Assembly: GCF_012927245.1 (NCBI RefSeq)
Contig: NZ_JABBGE010000004.1
Location: 62,001-126,000, forward strand
Direction: 5' to 3'
Source: Streptomyces sp. R302
Lineage (GTDB): Bacteria; Actinomycetota; Actinomycetes; Streptomycetales; Streptomycetaceae
Length of the DNA stretch: 64,000 bases
A model generated the notes under the pieces. It was not told the DNA's origin. It did no database searches and was given only the letters and a program-made list of their open reading frames with translations. Of this stretch, positions 50,545 to 60,877 are shown piece by piece. Made by a program: the position numbers and the translations under genes. The first letter of the stretch is position 1, and the number at the start of each line of letters is the position of its first letter.

Positions 50545-51032
50545 GAGGAACCCTGCCGGGCCCGCTCCAGGTCGCGGGCCAGATGGGCCCGGCGCCGGCC
50601 GTTCACGCGGCGGCTGCGCCGGTCCTCGGGGGTGCTGTACATCAGTTGGGTGTGGAAGTAGTTGACGTGCTCCAGGACGGCGAAGAGGGCGAACAGCAGG
50701 CCCGGGACGCTCCCGGTGCCGGGATCCACGGCCACCATGAGCGCGGTCAGCGGAACGCCGAGCCCGAGCAGCACCACGTTCACCACCCGGGCGGCGGCGA
50801 ACCAGGCCGCGCCCGGCAGCGGTGCGCCGGGCTCGGCGGACAGGGCGCGGAGCTTGACCGTCCAGTACGCGGTGCCTTCGAGCAGGAGCAGGACGACGAG
50901 CCCGAACCCGAGGAGGTTGGCGGCGGTCGTCGGCACGCCGGCCACACCGAACCAGACGGCCGTCTGCAGCGGGACGTTGACCAGTTCCCCGATCGCGAGC
51001 GACAGCAGCCGCCGCCGGACGCCCGCCCTCAT
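50517..51032 (-). CDS. Membrane protein of unknown function, coupled to SARP-like regulator
   Basis: 171 residues with four probable transmembrane helices: LLSLAIGELVNVPLQTAVWFG, NLLGFGLVVLLLLEGTAYW, ARVVNVVLLGLGVPLTALMV and SVPGLLFALFAVLEHVNYF. A basic cytoplasmic tail follows (RRSRRVNGRRRAHLARDLERA). Its ATG overlaps the SARP-like stop (ATGA), so the two are made together. It runs toward and overlaps the 3' end of the LLM gene by 28 bp. It might be an accessory immunity or signalling protein for the lanthipeptide locus; there is no recognisable family. Confidence 0.7.
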   Translation of the reverse strand: MRAGVRRRLLSLAIGELVNVPLQTAVWFGVAGVPTTAANLLGFGLVVLLLLEGTAYWTVKLRALSAEPGAPLPGAAWFAAARVVNVVLLGLGVPLTALMVAVDPGTGSVPGLLFALFAVLEHVNYFHTQLMYSTPEDRRSRRVNGRRRAHLARDLERARQGSSQGAAFRSS

Positions 51033-51814
51033 CGGCGCGCCATCTCGGCCACCAGGCGGTGCGCCCGGTCGGTGTCCCAGGACAGCGCGGCGGCCCGGAT
51101 GGCCTCGACGCCGGGCGGGACGTCCAGGCCCAGTTCGTCGGCGAAGACGGACTGGCATCGCTCGACCACGCCCAGCGCGCCGGCCACGTCGCCCTGCGCG
51201 CAGTAGGTGGCGGCGAGCAGCTGCCACAGCTTCTGCCGGTAGGGGGCCTCGGCGAGGACCGTCTCGATGCGGTACGCCAGCATCTCGGTCCGGTGGGTGA
51301 GGAGACAGGCGGTGAAGAAGTCCTGGCAGGCCTCGAAGCGGGTGTTGCTGAGGCCCACGGTGTGCGCGTGGAACCACCGGGTGGCCGGGAGCCGCTGGCC
51401 GAAGGGGCCGCGCCAGAGGGCGAGGGCCTCGTCCAGGACGCCGACCGCCGTCGGGTGGTCGCCCGCGGCCAGGAGCTCCCGGCCCTGGCGGGCGAGCCCC
51501 AGGAAGCGCGACAGGTCGAGTTCGTCCGCGTCGACGGTGAGGGCGTACCCGGTCTCCGCGCCCCGGCTGGTGGTCAGCCGCTTGCTCAGCCCCGGCTGCG
51601 CGGAGTCCAGGCCGCGGCGGAGCCCGGTGAGGTGGCTCCTGATGTTGGCCACGGCGGAGCTCGGCGGCTCGTCCCACAGCAGTTCGGTCAGCTCGCCCAT
51701 GCCGACGAACTGTCCCCGGCGCAGCAGCAGCGCGGTGAGCAGGGCGCGGCGGGCGGCCGACTGCATCTCGGCACCGCCCGCGATTCTCACAGGACCCAGC
51801 AGTCGGAAAAGCAT
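51029..51814 (-). CDS. AfsR/SARP-family regulator
   Basis: 261 residues. The N-terminal OmpR-type winged helix (MLFRLLGPVRIAGGAEM ... LLRRGQFVGMGELTELLWDEPP ... TGYALTVDADELD, about residues 1-98) is followed by a bacterial transcriptional activation domain (FLGLARQGRELLAAGD ... VFADELGLDVPPGVEAI). No ATPase domain is attached, so it is a small SARP. No TTA codon was noticed, unlike the SARP at 8644. It is divergent from the TrmB/LuxR-type gene and adjacent to the lanthipeptide operon, so it is a likely activator of it. Confidence 0.9.
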   Translation of the reverse strand: MLFRLLGPVRIAGGAEMQSAARRALLTALLLRRGQFVGMGELTELLWDEPPSSAVANIRSHLTGLRRGLDSAQPGLSKRLTTSRGAETGYALTVDADELDLSRFLGLARQGRELLAAGDHPTAVGVLDEALALWRGPFGQRLPATRWFHAHTVGLSNTRFEACQDFFTACLLTHRTEMLAYRIETVLAEAPYRQKLWQLLAATYCAQGDVAGALGVVERCQSVFADELGLDVPPGVEAIRAAALSWDTDRAHRLVAEMARR

Positions 51815-52158
51815 CTGGCTCCGTCACCTCTCGTGTGGCGTGCTGAGGCGTGGACCGGCCCCGGGCCAGCGGGGATCGCCGCCGACGGCATCGTGTGCCC
51901 TGGCGGCGTGTGATCGGCACCACGCCTCCCTCGGGGCCGAATATGGCAGTGCCTCAGGCGGGGAGGAACCAGGCCCGATGGCCGCATCCGGCCAACCCGG
52001 TGCAGCATCCGGCCCGACCGGCCGTTTCCTGCGGGTCTCACGATGTGGTCCCTGGTGACTCATGGGGAAACCTTTACCCTTCGAGCACGCACCTTCTACA
52101 ATCCGTGCAGCACACGTTGGCCAGACCCTCCCCCCTGCCTTCTCCCGCGGAGTGCCTC
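51815..52158. other. Divergent promoter region between two regulators
   Basis: 344 bp with no convincing gene. It contains an imperfect 16-bp palindrome GGGGAAA-CC-TTTACCC at 52064-52079, about 80 bp before the TrmB/LuxR-type start, and a less GC-rich stretch around 52040-52110. Promoters for both divergent regulators must lie here. Confidence 0.5.
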
Positions 52159-53160
52159 TTGATCGTGTACCACATGGCGGTCCTTGGCCTGAGTGCGGCG
52201 GAAGAGGAGATCTACCGGCACCTGTTGCGCAACCCCGGGGTCGAACTCGACGACGTGCACGTGCTGTTACGGCAGGACCCGGTCGTCTCGGCCGCGGCGG
52301 TGCGCCGCCTGCGGGACCTGCAGGTCATCCGCGAGGACGGCGGCAGGGCGTGGCCGCACAAGCCGGAGCTGGTGGTCAACCGGCTGGCCCAGCAGCGCCT
52401 GGACGAGTTCTACAGCACCATCCGCACGCTCTCCGACCTGAACCCGCTCGTGGACGCCCTGAGACGCGAGGCGCACGACCGCGGCTCGAACGCCGAACAG
52501 GCCCCGGTGGAGCGGCTGATGGGGCTGCCGGCCATCCGCGAACGGCTGGACGAACTGGCGTTCTTTGCTCGAACGGAAGTCCTGTCCTCCGAGCCCTACG
52601 ACGCGCTCACCCCGGAGAACATCGAGCGCTCCCGCGAGCTGGACCTGCGCTGCCTGCGCCGCGGCGTCGTCCTGCGCAGCCTGGTCCGCGCCACCGCGGT
52701 GGCGGACGACACCACGCGCGCGTACCTCCAGGAACTGACCGCCGCCGGCGCCCGGATCCGGGTGCTCGACGACCTGAGCGAGCTGATGATCGTCTACGAC
52801 CGCCACACCGCGCTGGTCCCGGTGGACCCGAAGGTCACCTCCCGAGGGGCCCTCTGCTCCAGCGAGGAGGGGATCGTCACCGCCGTCGTCAACAACTTCG
52901 AACGACTCTGGGCGGGCGCCACGGAGTTCGCCGAGATGGTCGGGCACGGGGACGGCGCCCCGGACGAACCCCGCCTGACCGACCTTCAGGTGCAGGTGCT
53001 CCGGGCGATGTGCACGGTCGCCAAGGACGAGACCGGCGCCCGCCAGGTCGGCGCAGCGCTGCGCACCTACCGCCGCCACATATCGGAGCTGATGCGGATC
53101 CTCGGCGCGGAGAACCGCGCCCACGCGGCCCTGCTGGCCCGCGAACGAGGCTGGGTGTGA
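52159..53160 (+). CDS. TrmB-like/LuxR-type transcriptional regulator with a TTA codon
   Basis: 333 residues (TTG 52159, 6 bp after GGAG; ATG 52174 is the conservative alternative). Three parts: a TrmB-like winged helix (LGLSAAEEEIYRHLL ... AAVRRLRDLQVIREDGG); a middle domain like the TrmB/phospholipase-D-like sensor (RERLDELAFFARTEVLSSEPYDAL ... RGVVLRSLVRATAV ... VYDRHTALVPVDP ... VNNFERLWAGATEF); and a C-terminal LuxR-type HTH (LTDLQVQVLRAMCTVAKDETGARQVGAALRTYRRHISELMRIL). Codon TTA occurs at 52267-52269, making it a probable bldA target. It is the strongest candidate for temporal control of the lanthipeptide locus. Confidence 0.85.
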   Translation: MIVYHMAVLGLSAAEEEIYRHLLRNPGVELDDVHVLLRQDPVVSAAAVRRLRDLQVIREDGGRAWPHKPELVVNRLAQQRLDEFYSTIRTLSDLNPLVDALRREAHDRGSNAEQAPVERLMGLPAIRERLDELAFFARTEVLSSEPYDALTPENIERSRELDLRCLRRGVVLRSLVRATAVADDTTRAYLQELTAAGARIRVLDDLSELMIVYDRHTALVPVDPKVTSRGALCSSEEGIVTAVVNNFERLWAGATEFAEMVGHGDGAPDEPRLTDLQVQVLRAMCTVAKDETGARQVGAALRTYRRHISELMRILGAENRAHAALLARERGWV

Positions 53161-53182
53161 GGACAGGAGCCGGCCCCGTCCG

Positions 53183-53980
53183 TCACCCGCCCCCGAACTC
53201 CCGGGCGTCCGCCCAAAGACGCTCGAAATGATTGACGACCATGTTCACCATGCCGGGTTCCCCCGTCACGAACGCACCCTTGCCGATGTCCGAGGGCACC
53301 ACCGGAACGAGCACGGTCCGGCCGTCGTACACCACCATCGGCCCCTCGGAGGAGGGCAGCACCCGCACCCGCGCGCCCGCACCGGCCAGCCGGCGCAACT
53401 GCGCGACGACCGCGGGGGCGTCGAGCGCGGACCGCCACACCAGGAGCCGTACGGTGACACCGCGCTCCAGCATCCCCAGGCACAGCCGCACCGTCACCCA
53501 CGGGGGCCCGAGCCCGGTCTCCTCGCAGAGCCCGCCCGCGAGGACCTCGGAGCGGGCGCCCAGGGCGAGCTCCTCCACCCGGGCGCGCAGCGCGGCGGCA
53601 TCGGTGATCCGCTCCACCGTCCTGCCGTCCTCCGCCGGCGCGTCGACCTCTTCGCTCCGCCTCCCCGCGGCGGCCTCGTCCTGCAGGGAGCGCACCATCG
53701 GATACACCTGAGCGAGCCCCCGCGTAATGGTGTGCAACTCGGTCAACAGCCGCTCCGCCAACCGCCCCACCACCAGCTCCGGCTTCTCCGGCCACAGCGC
53801 GCCGTCGTCCTCGACGACGGCCCCGAGGTCCTTGAGCCGCCGCACGACGTCGGCACCGGCCCCGCGCGGCTGCCAGCGCGCGGCCACGACGTCCTCGACA
53901 CTGCTGCCGGGATGTCTCAACAGATGCCGATACGTCTCCTCCTCCGCCGGCGTGACTCCCAGGAACTGCATGCGGTCCAT
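53183..53980 (-). CDS. TrmB-like regulator paralogue lacking the LuxR HTH
   Basis: 265 residues (ATG 53980; ATG 53971 also possible). It parallels the preceding regulator from its N terminus (FLGVTPAEEETYRHLLRHPG) through VYDGRTVLVPVVP and VVNHFERLWADAREFGGG, then stops where the other protein continues into its LuxR helix-turn-helix. It therefore has the TrmB-like HTH and sensor domain only. It is convergent with its paralogue, 22 bp apart. It might antagonise or sense for the full-length protein, or be a degraded copy; the reading frame is intact throughout. Confidence 0.82.
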   Translation of the reverse strand: MDRMQFLGVTPAEEETYRHLLRHPGSSVEDVVAARWQPRGAGADVVRRLKDLGAVVEDDGALWPEKPELVVGRLAERLLTELHTITRGLAQVYPMVRSLQDEAAAGRRSEEVDAPAEDGRTVERITDAAALRARVEELALGARSEVLAGGLCEETGLGPPWVTVRLCLGMLERGVTVRLLVWRSALDAPAVVAQLRRLAGAGARVRVLPSSEGPMVVYDGRTVLVPVVPSDIGKGAFVTGEPGMVNMVVNHFERLWADAREFGGG

Positions 53981-54080
53981 CGGTGGCGCTCCACAGTCGG
54001 TCGGTGACGAGTATGGAGAAGCGGTGGTCCGGGCGCGGCGCACGCACCCGGACCACCGGACAGGCCCTCGCGGCCCGGGT

Positions 54081-54251
54081 TCAGTCGTCCGGGGTCTCCT
54101 GCCAGCCGTTGACCGGCCCGCACACGGCCGGGGCGCCGAGACACCGGTCCTCCGCCAGGACGACGCCGCCGCCGGCCCCCGCCGTCGCCGACACGGTCAG
54201 CACCGCCGCCGCGATCCCCAGGGCGGCCCTGCCGATGACGGTACGCATCAT
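54081..54251 (-). CDS. Small secreted protein with two cysteines
   Basis: 56 residues: a Sec signal peptide (MMRTVIGRAALGIAAAVLTVSATAG, basic start plus hydrophobic core), then about 30 mature residues including DRCLGAPAVCGPVNGWQ, whose two Cys could form a disulfide. The strong ribosome-binding site GGAGGGGAAG precedes the ATG pair at 54251/54248. No family was recognised. It lies at the outer edge of the lanthipeptide region, 100 bp from the TrmB-like gene in the same direction. Confidence 0.65.
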   Translation of the reverse strand: MMRTVIGRAALGIAAAVLTVSATAGAGGGVVLAEDRCLGAPAVCGPVNGWQETPDD

Positions 54252-54416
54252 GGTTCTTCCCCTCCTCGACGCGCGGGCGCCGAATCCTCGGAAGTGCCCG
54301 GGACGAGATCCCCGACCACGTCGGAAGCATCCCAGCGATCCCCCTTCCCCCACAGGCCCCCGGTTGGCACGCTCCTGCCTCGGCACCGTGCACGATCCTG
54401 CCAACCACCCGGCACG

Positions 54417-55946
54417 CTAGATGTCCCTGAAGATCTCGATCTGCGCGCCGATCGAGTTGAGGCGTTCCGCCAGGTCCTCGTAGCCGCGGTTGATGACGTA
54501 GACGTTGCGGAGGACCGAGGTGCCTTCGGCGGCCATCATGGCGAGGAGGACGACGACGGCGGGGCGGAGGGCGGGCGGGCACATCATCTCGGCGGCGCGC
54601 CAGCGGGTGGGGCCCTCGACCAGGACGCGGTGGGGGTCGAGGAGCTGGAGGCGGCCGCCGAGGCGGTTGAGGTCGGTGAGGTAGATGGCGCGGTTGTCGT
54701 AGACCCAGTCGTGGATGAGGGTCTGGCCCTGGGCGGTGGCCGCGATCGCCGCGAAGAAGGGGACGTTGTCGATGTTGAGCCCCGGGAAGGGCATCGGGTG
54801 GATCTTGTCGATCGGCGCCTCCAGCTTGGAGGGGCGGACCGTCAGGTCGACCAGGCGGGTGCGGCCGTTGTCGGCGGGGTACTCGGCGGAGCGGTCGTGG
54901 TCGAGGCCCATCTCCTCCAGGACCGCGAGCTCGATCTCCAGGAACTCGATCGGGACCCGGCGGATCGTCAGCTCGGACTCGGTGACGACGGCCGCGGCGA
55001 GGAGGCTCATCGCCTCGACCGGGTCCTCGGAGGGGGAGTAGTCGACGTCGACGTCGATCTCCGGGACGCCGTGCACGGTGAGGGTGGTGGTGCCGACGCC
55101 GTCGACGCGGACGCCGAGGGCCTCCAGGAAGAAGCACAGGTCCTGGACCATGTAGTTGGAGGAGGCGTTGCGGATGACGGTGACGCCGTCGTGGCGGGCG
55201 GCGGCCAGGAGCGCGTTCTCGGTGACGGTGTCGCCGCGCTCGGTCAGGACGATCGGGCGGTCGGGGGAGACGGCCTGCTCGACCTGGGCGTGGTAGAGGC
55301 CCTCGGTGGCGGTGATGTCCAGGCCGAAGCGGCGCAGCGCGATCATGTGCGGCTCGATCGTGCGCGTACCGAGGTCGCAGCCGCCGGCGTACGGCAGCTT
55401 GAAGCGGTCCAGGCGGTGCAGCAGCGGGCCGAGGAACATGATGATGGAGCGGGTGCGGATGGCGGCCTCGGCGTCGATGGACTCCATGTCCAGCTCGGCC
55501 GGCGGCGCGATCTCCAGGTCCACGCCGTCGTTGATCCAGCGGGTGCGGACGCCGATGGAGTTGAGGACTTCGAGGAGGCGGAAGACCTCCTCGATCCGCG
55601 CCACCCGGCGCAGTACCGTGCGGCCCTTGTTGAGGAGGGTGGCGCAGAGCAGCGCGACGCAGGCGTTCTTGCTGGTCTTGACGTCGATGGAGCCGGAGAG
55701 CCGGCGGCGGCCGACGACGCGCAGGTGCATGGGGCCGGCGTAGCCCAGGGACACGATCTCGCTGTCGAGCGCCTCGCCGATGCGGGCGATCATCTCAAGG
55801 CTGATGTTCTGGTTGCCGCGTTCGATCCGGTTGACGGCGCTCTGACTGGTGGCCAGGGCCTCGGCGAGCTGCGTCTGGGTCCAGCCGCGGTGCTGCCGTG
55901 CGTCACGGATGAGCTTGCCGATGCGTACGAGGTAGTCGTCTGCCAT
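54417..55946 (-). CDS. murA: XRE helix-turn-helix fused to UDP-GlcNAc 1-carboxyvinyltransferase (MurA)
   Basis: 509 residues. Residues ~1-65 are a Cro/C1-type HTH (IGKLIRDARQHRGWTQTQLAEALATSQSAVNRIERG). The remainder is MurA/EPSP-synthase fold: SGSIDVKTSKNACVALLCATLL near 84, the active-site loop YAGGCDLGTRTIEPH with Cys in the fosfomycin-target position, and PMPFPGLNIDNVPFFAAIA near 390. MurA makes UDP-GlcNAc-enolpyruvate for peptidoglycan. The N-terminal HTH suggests an autoregulated or DNA-associated form. A second, canonical MurA is expected elsewhere. Upstream lies a short palindrome. The pairing with aconitase matches the order seen in S. coelicolor (from memory). Confidence 0.93.
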   Translation of the reverse strand: MADDYLVRIGKLIRDARQHRGWTQTQLAEALATSQSAVNRIERGNQNISLEMIARIGEALDSEIVSLGYAGPMHLRVVGRRRLSGSIDVKTSKNACVALLCATLLNKGRTVLRRVARIEEVFRLLEVLNSIGVRTRWINDGVDLEIAPPAELDMESIDAEAAIRTRSIIMFLGPLLHRLDRFKLPYAGGCDLGTRTIEPHMIALRRFGLDITATEGLYHAQVEQAVSPDRPIVLTERGDTVTENALLAAARHDGVTVIRNASSNYMVQDLCFFLEALGVRVDGVGTTTLTVHGVPEIDVDVDYSPSEDPVEAMSLLAAAVVTESELTIRRVPIEFLEIELAVLEEMGLDHDRSAEYPADNGRTRLVDLTVRPSKLEAPIDKIHPMPFPGLNIDNVPFFAAIAATAQGQTLIHDWVYDNRAIYLTDLNRLGGRLQLLDPHRVLVEGPTRWRAAEMMCPPALRPAVVVLLAMMAAEGTSVLRNVYVINRGYEDLAERLNSIGAQIEIFRDI

Positions 55947-55957
55947 GCCGTCACGTT

Positions 55958-55973
55958 ATCTCAGATATGAGAT
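55958..55973. promoter_or_regulatory. Palindrome at the murA-fusion promoter
   Basis: ATCTCA, GATA, TGAGAT: perfect 6-bp arms, 12 bp upstream of the murA-fusion start codon. Its position at the ribosome-binding site or start of transcription suits autorepression by the fused XRE domain (inference). Confidence 0.45.
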
Positions 55974-56042
55974 GTGGCGATCATTGAGGTGTGGCATCCG
56001 GGTGACGTGTCGTTACGTATGGGGATATATGACCGATTTGGG

Positions 56043-56402
56043 TCAGCTGGGATGGCCGAGAGCGGTGGGGTGTCGCGGCTCGTAGAGCGGCAGCTCGGCG
56101 CCGCTGGGGAGCCGTACCGCCGCGAGCCGCCCCCACTGCTCGTCGGTGACGGCGCGTGAGATCTCCACGCCCTTGTCGTCGAGCTCCGCGAGCGTGCCGG
56201 CGAGGTCCTCGCACATCAGGTAGACCTCGGGCCCGGTCCCGCCCTCCTCGGCGGGGTGGACCGCGATCTCGGCGGGCGGCAGCCGGAAGATCAGCCACCC
56301 CCGTCCCGCGTCCACGTGCGGGAAGCCGAGGACGTCCCTGATGAAGGCCCGGTCGGCCTCCGCGTCTCGGCTGTAGAGGGTGATGTGCGCGCCGCTGAAC
56401 AT
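56043..56402 (-). CDS. VOC-family (glyoxalase/dioxygenase-like) protein
   Basis: 119 residues with the VOC beta-alpha-beta-beta-beta pattern: MFSGAHITLYSRDAEADRAFIRDVLGFPHVDAG in the first half, WLIFRLPPAEIAVHP, then VYLMCEDLAGTLAELDDKGVEISRAV and LPSGAELPLYEPRHP in the second. His7 and Glu-containing C-terminal strands could form a metal site. The start is ATG 56402; a longer frame exists but has no family signature. The function is unknown: it could be antibiotic binding, glyoxalase or dioxygenase. Confidence 0.8.
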   Translation of the reverse strand: MFSGAHITLYSRDAEADRAFIRDVLGFPHVDAGRGWLIFRLPPAEIAVHPAEEGGTGPEVYLMCEDLAGTLAELDDKGVEISRAVTDEQWGRLAAVRLPSGAELPLYEPRHPTALGHPS

Positions 56403-56538
56403 GTGCCGATCGTCGGCGCGGCCGGGGGGCGCGGCAAGGCGTGCGCGTCCGGACGGGTGGGGCGGCCTCGTCCCGGCGTCGAGCGCCACGCGAGATCGGG
56501 GGTGGTCCGGGCATGACCGATGGCCGGGGATGCACTAG

Positions 56539-56562
56539 AGTTATCTCGACATCGAGATAACT
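56539..56562. promoter_or_regulatory. Perfect 24-bp palindrome AGTTATCTCGA-CA-TCGAGATAACT
   Basis: 11-bp perfect arms around CA, 126 bp upstream of the aconitase start, in an AT-richer island. Length and perfection indicate a genuine dimeric-repressor operator. It is of the kind bound by MarR/TetR/PadR-class proteins; the regulator is not identified. Confidence 0.65.
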
Positions 56563-56602
56563 GCTGACGGCGCACTGCGGCCGCCTCCCCGGTAAGGGTT
56601 AC

Positions 56603-56621
56603 CTAACTTAGCCTTACCTTA
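56603..56621 (-). promoter_or_regulatory. Iron-box-like site upstream of aconitase
   Basis: Read on the minus strand, TAAGGTAAGGCTAAGTTAG matches 14 of 19 positions of the DmdR/IdeR iron-box consensus TTAGGTTAGGCTAACCTAA. It lies 68 bp before the acnA start, so iron-dependent control of an iron-sulfur enzyme is plausible. Confidence 0.55.
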
Positions 56622-56622
56622 G

Positions 56623-59403
<2,781 letters not shown>

Positions 59404-59422
59404 AGCCCGGACAGTCTCGCGC

Positions 59423-60657
59423 AAAGCGCCCCGTCAGGTTCCGGCGGATTCCAGGGATCGTCGCAACACGTGATCACTGACGTGTGGTGGCGAGCAGTTT
59501 GTGCAGGCGCTCGGCTGGGGTTTCCCAGCCGAGCGTTTTGCGTGCTGCCAGGGGCTGGCGGGGTCGCAGAAGTAGACCGGCACGTCGGCCGCGGCCGTGA
59601 ACTCGTGGTGGCGGCCCATCTCGCTGCCTTGATCCCAGGTCAAGGACCGCTTGAGGTGACGGGGCAGGCGGCTGACGGTCTCGACCAGGGCGTCGCGGAC
59701 ACGGTCGGTGGCACGGCCGTCAGGCAGGTGGACCAGCATGAGGTAGCGGGTGCTCCGCTCGACGAGGGTGCCGATGGCGGAGGCGTTGTCCTTGCTGATG
59801 ATCAGGTCGCCCTCCCAGTGGCCTGGGACGGCCCGGTCGGCGGCTTCGGCCGGACGTTCGCTGTTCATGACCATGGGGTGTGCGTAGCGCGGCCGGCGTT
59901 GCTGGGCCTGGCGTCGGGGCTTGCGTATGGCTCGCCCGGTGCGAAGCGCGCGTGCGAGCTCGCGGCGGAGTTCTCCACGGCCCTGGACGTAGAGGGCCTG
60001 GTAGATCGTCTCGTGGACCACGTGCATCTCCGGCCGGTCGGGGAAGGCGGTCCGCAGAGCCTGGCAGATCTGCTCGGGGCTCCACCGCTTGGTCAGGTGG
60101 TCCTGGATGAAGTCCCGCAGCTCGGGATTCTGGCCGATCTTGCCGGGCTTGGGGCGGGGTCGACGCTGGTCTGCTCGGCGCTGGGCCGCGAAGGGGCGGT
60201 AGGTCCAGTCGGTCCCGCGCCAGAGAGCGCCGTTGCGGCGTGTCTCGCGGCTGATGGTGGAGGGGCTGCGGCCGAGTTCTGCGGCGATCTGACGGACGGA
60301 CGCCTTCTCGCGCAACCGGTCGGCGATGTGGATGCGGTCCGCTTCACGCAGGTAGCGCGACGGACCGGACGGGGGCGCCGCCGGCCGCACGGCGGGCGGT
60401 GCCCCCTTCTTGTTCCCGGTCGGATTGGTTCCGTGGCGCCATCGCTTGCCGGTTCGACGGTTGATGCCGAGGATCCGGCAGGCCTCGGTGTTGCTCACGC
60501 CCTGACGCATGAGCAGGAAGTATGCCTCCCGCTCACGCGTCAGTTTCTTCGAGCCCTGCGGCTTCCGGCTCTCCCGGATCTTGAATTCCATCGCACCCCT
60601 TGAGCTGGGGTGTTGCGACGACCACGAGAACCTAGGTCCGGCCTGGCGGGGCGTTTT
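59423..60657 (-). mobile_element. IS30-family insertion sequence (internally deleted)
   Basis: About 1.2 kb bounded by imperfect terminal inverted repeats of ~47 bp. The left end (59423-59469) reads AAAGCGCCCCGTCAGG ... TCGTCGCAACAC. The right end (60610-60657), read inward, is AAAACGCCCCGCCAGG ... TCGTCGCAACAC. It carries a single transposase gene on the minus strand. GTCTC occurs close to both ends (59415-59419 and 60660-60664), but the offset makes it uncertain as a target duplication. Confidence 0.75.
59474..60591 (-). pseudogene. IS30-family transposase, frameshifted internal deletion
   Basis: From ATG 60591 the protein has the IS30 N-terminal HTH (QGVSNTEACRILGINRRTGKRW), a second HTH (ASVRQIAAELGRSPSTISRE), and catalytic-core Asp residues in GHWEGDLIISKD and SLTWDQGSEMGRH. 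After FCDPASPWQ the frame jumps to unrelated sequence. In another frame the true C terminus reappears as RKTLGWETPAERLHKLLATTRQ, ending at 59474. The segment that should carry the third catalytic residue (SNENTNG region, roughly 40-50 residues) is missing. The element should therefore be unable to transpose by itself. Confidence 0.85.
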
Positions 60658-60877
60658 CCGTCTCATGCCGAAAGGGCCCTCGCGATGCCGGTGGAGGCGA
60701 CCCTCGTGTATGCGGCGCAGGAAGGTATGGATTCCGCAGCGATCTTGGTGGATCGTGGCATGAACACCCCCGAGTACGGGCTCGGGACGGCCGGGAACTC
60801 ATCCATTCCGCACCCTTTCCTGAACCGGTCGACCGATATCGGGGGCAGCACGGCAGAGCGACGGAGGAGCACACGCA

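Noticed and set aside
59415..60664. GTCTC as the target-site duplication of the IS30-like element
   Set aside because: The copies sit at different distances from the two ends, so a true duplication cannot be claimed.
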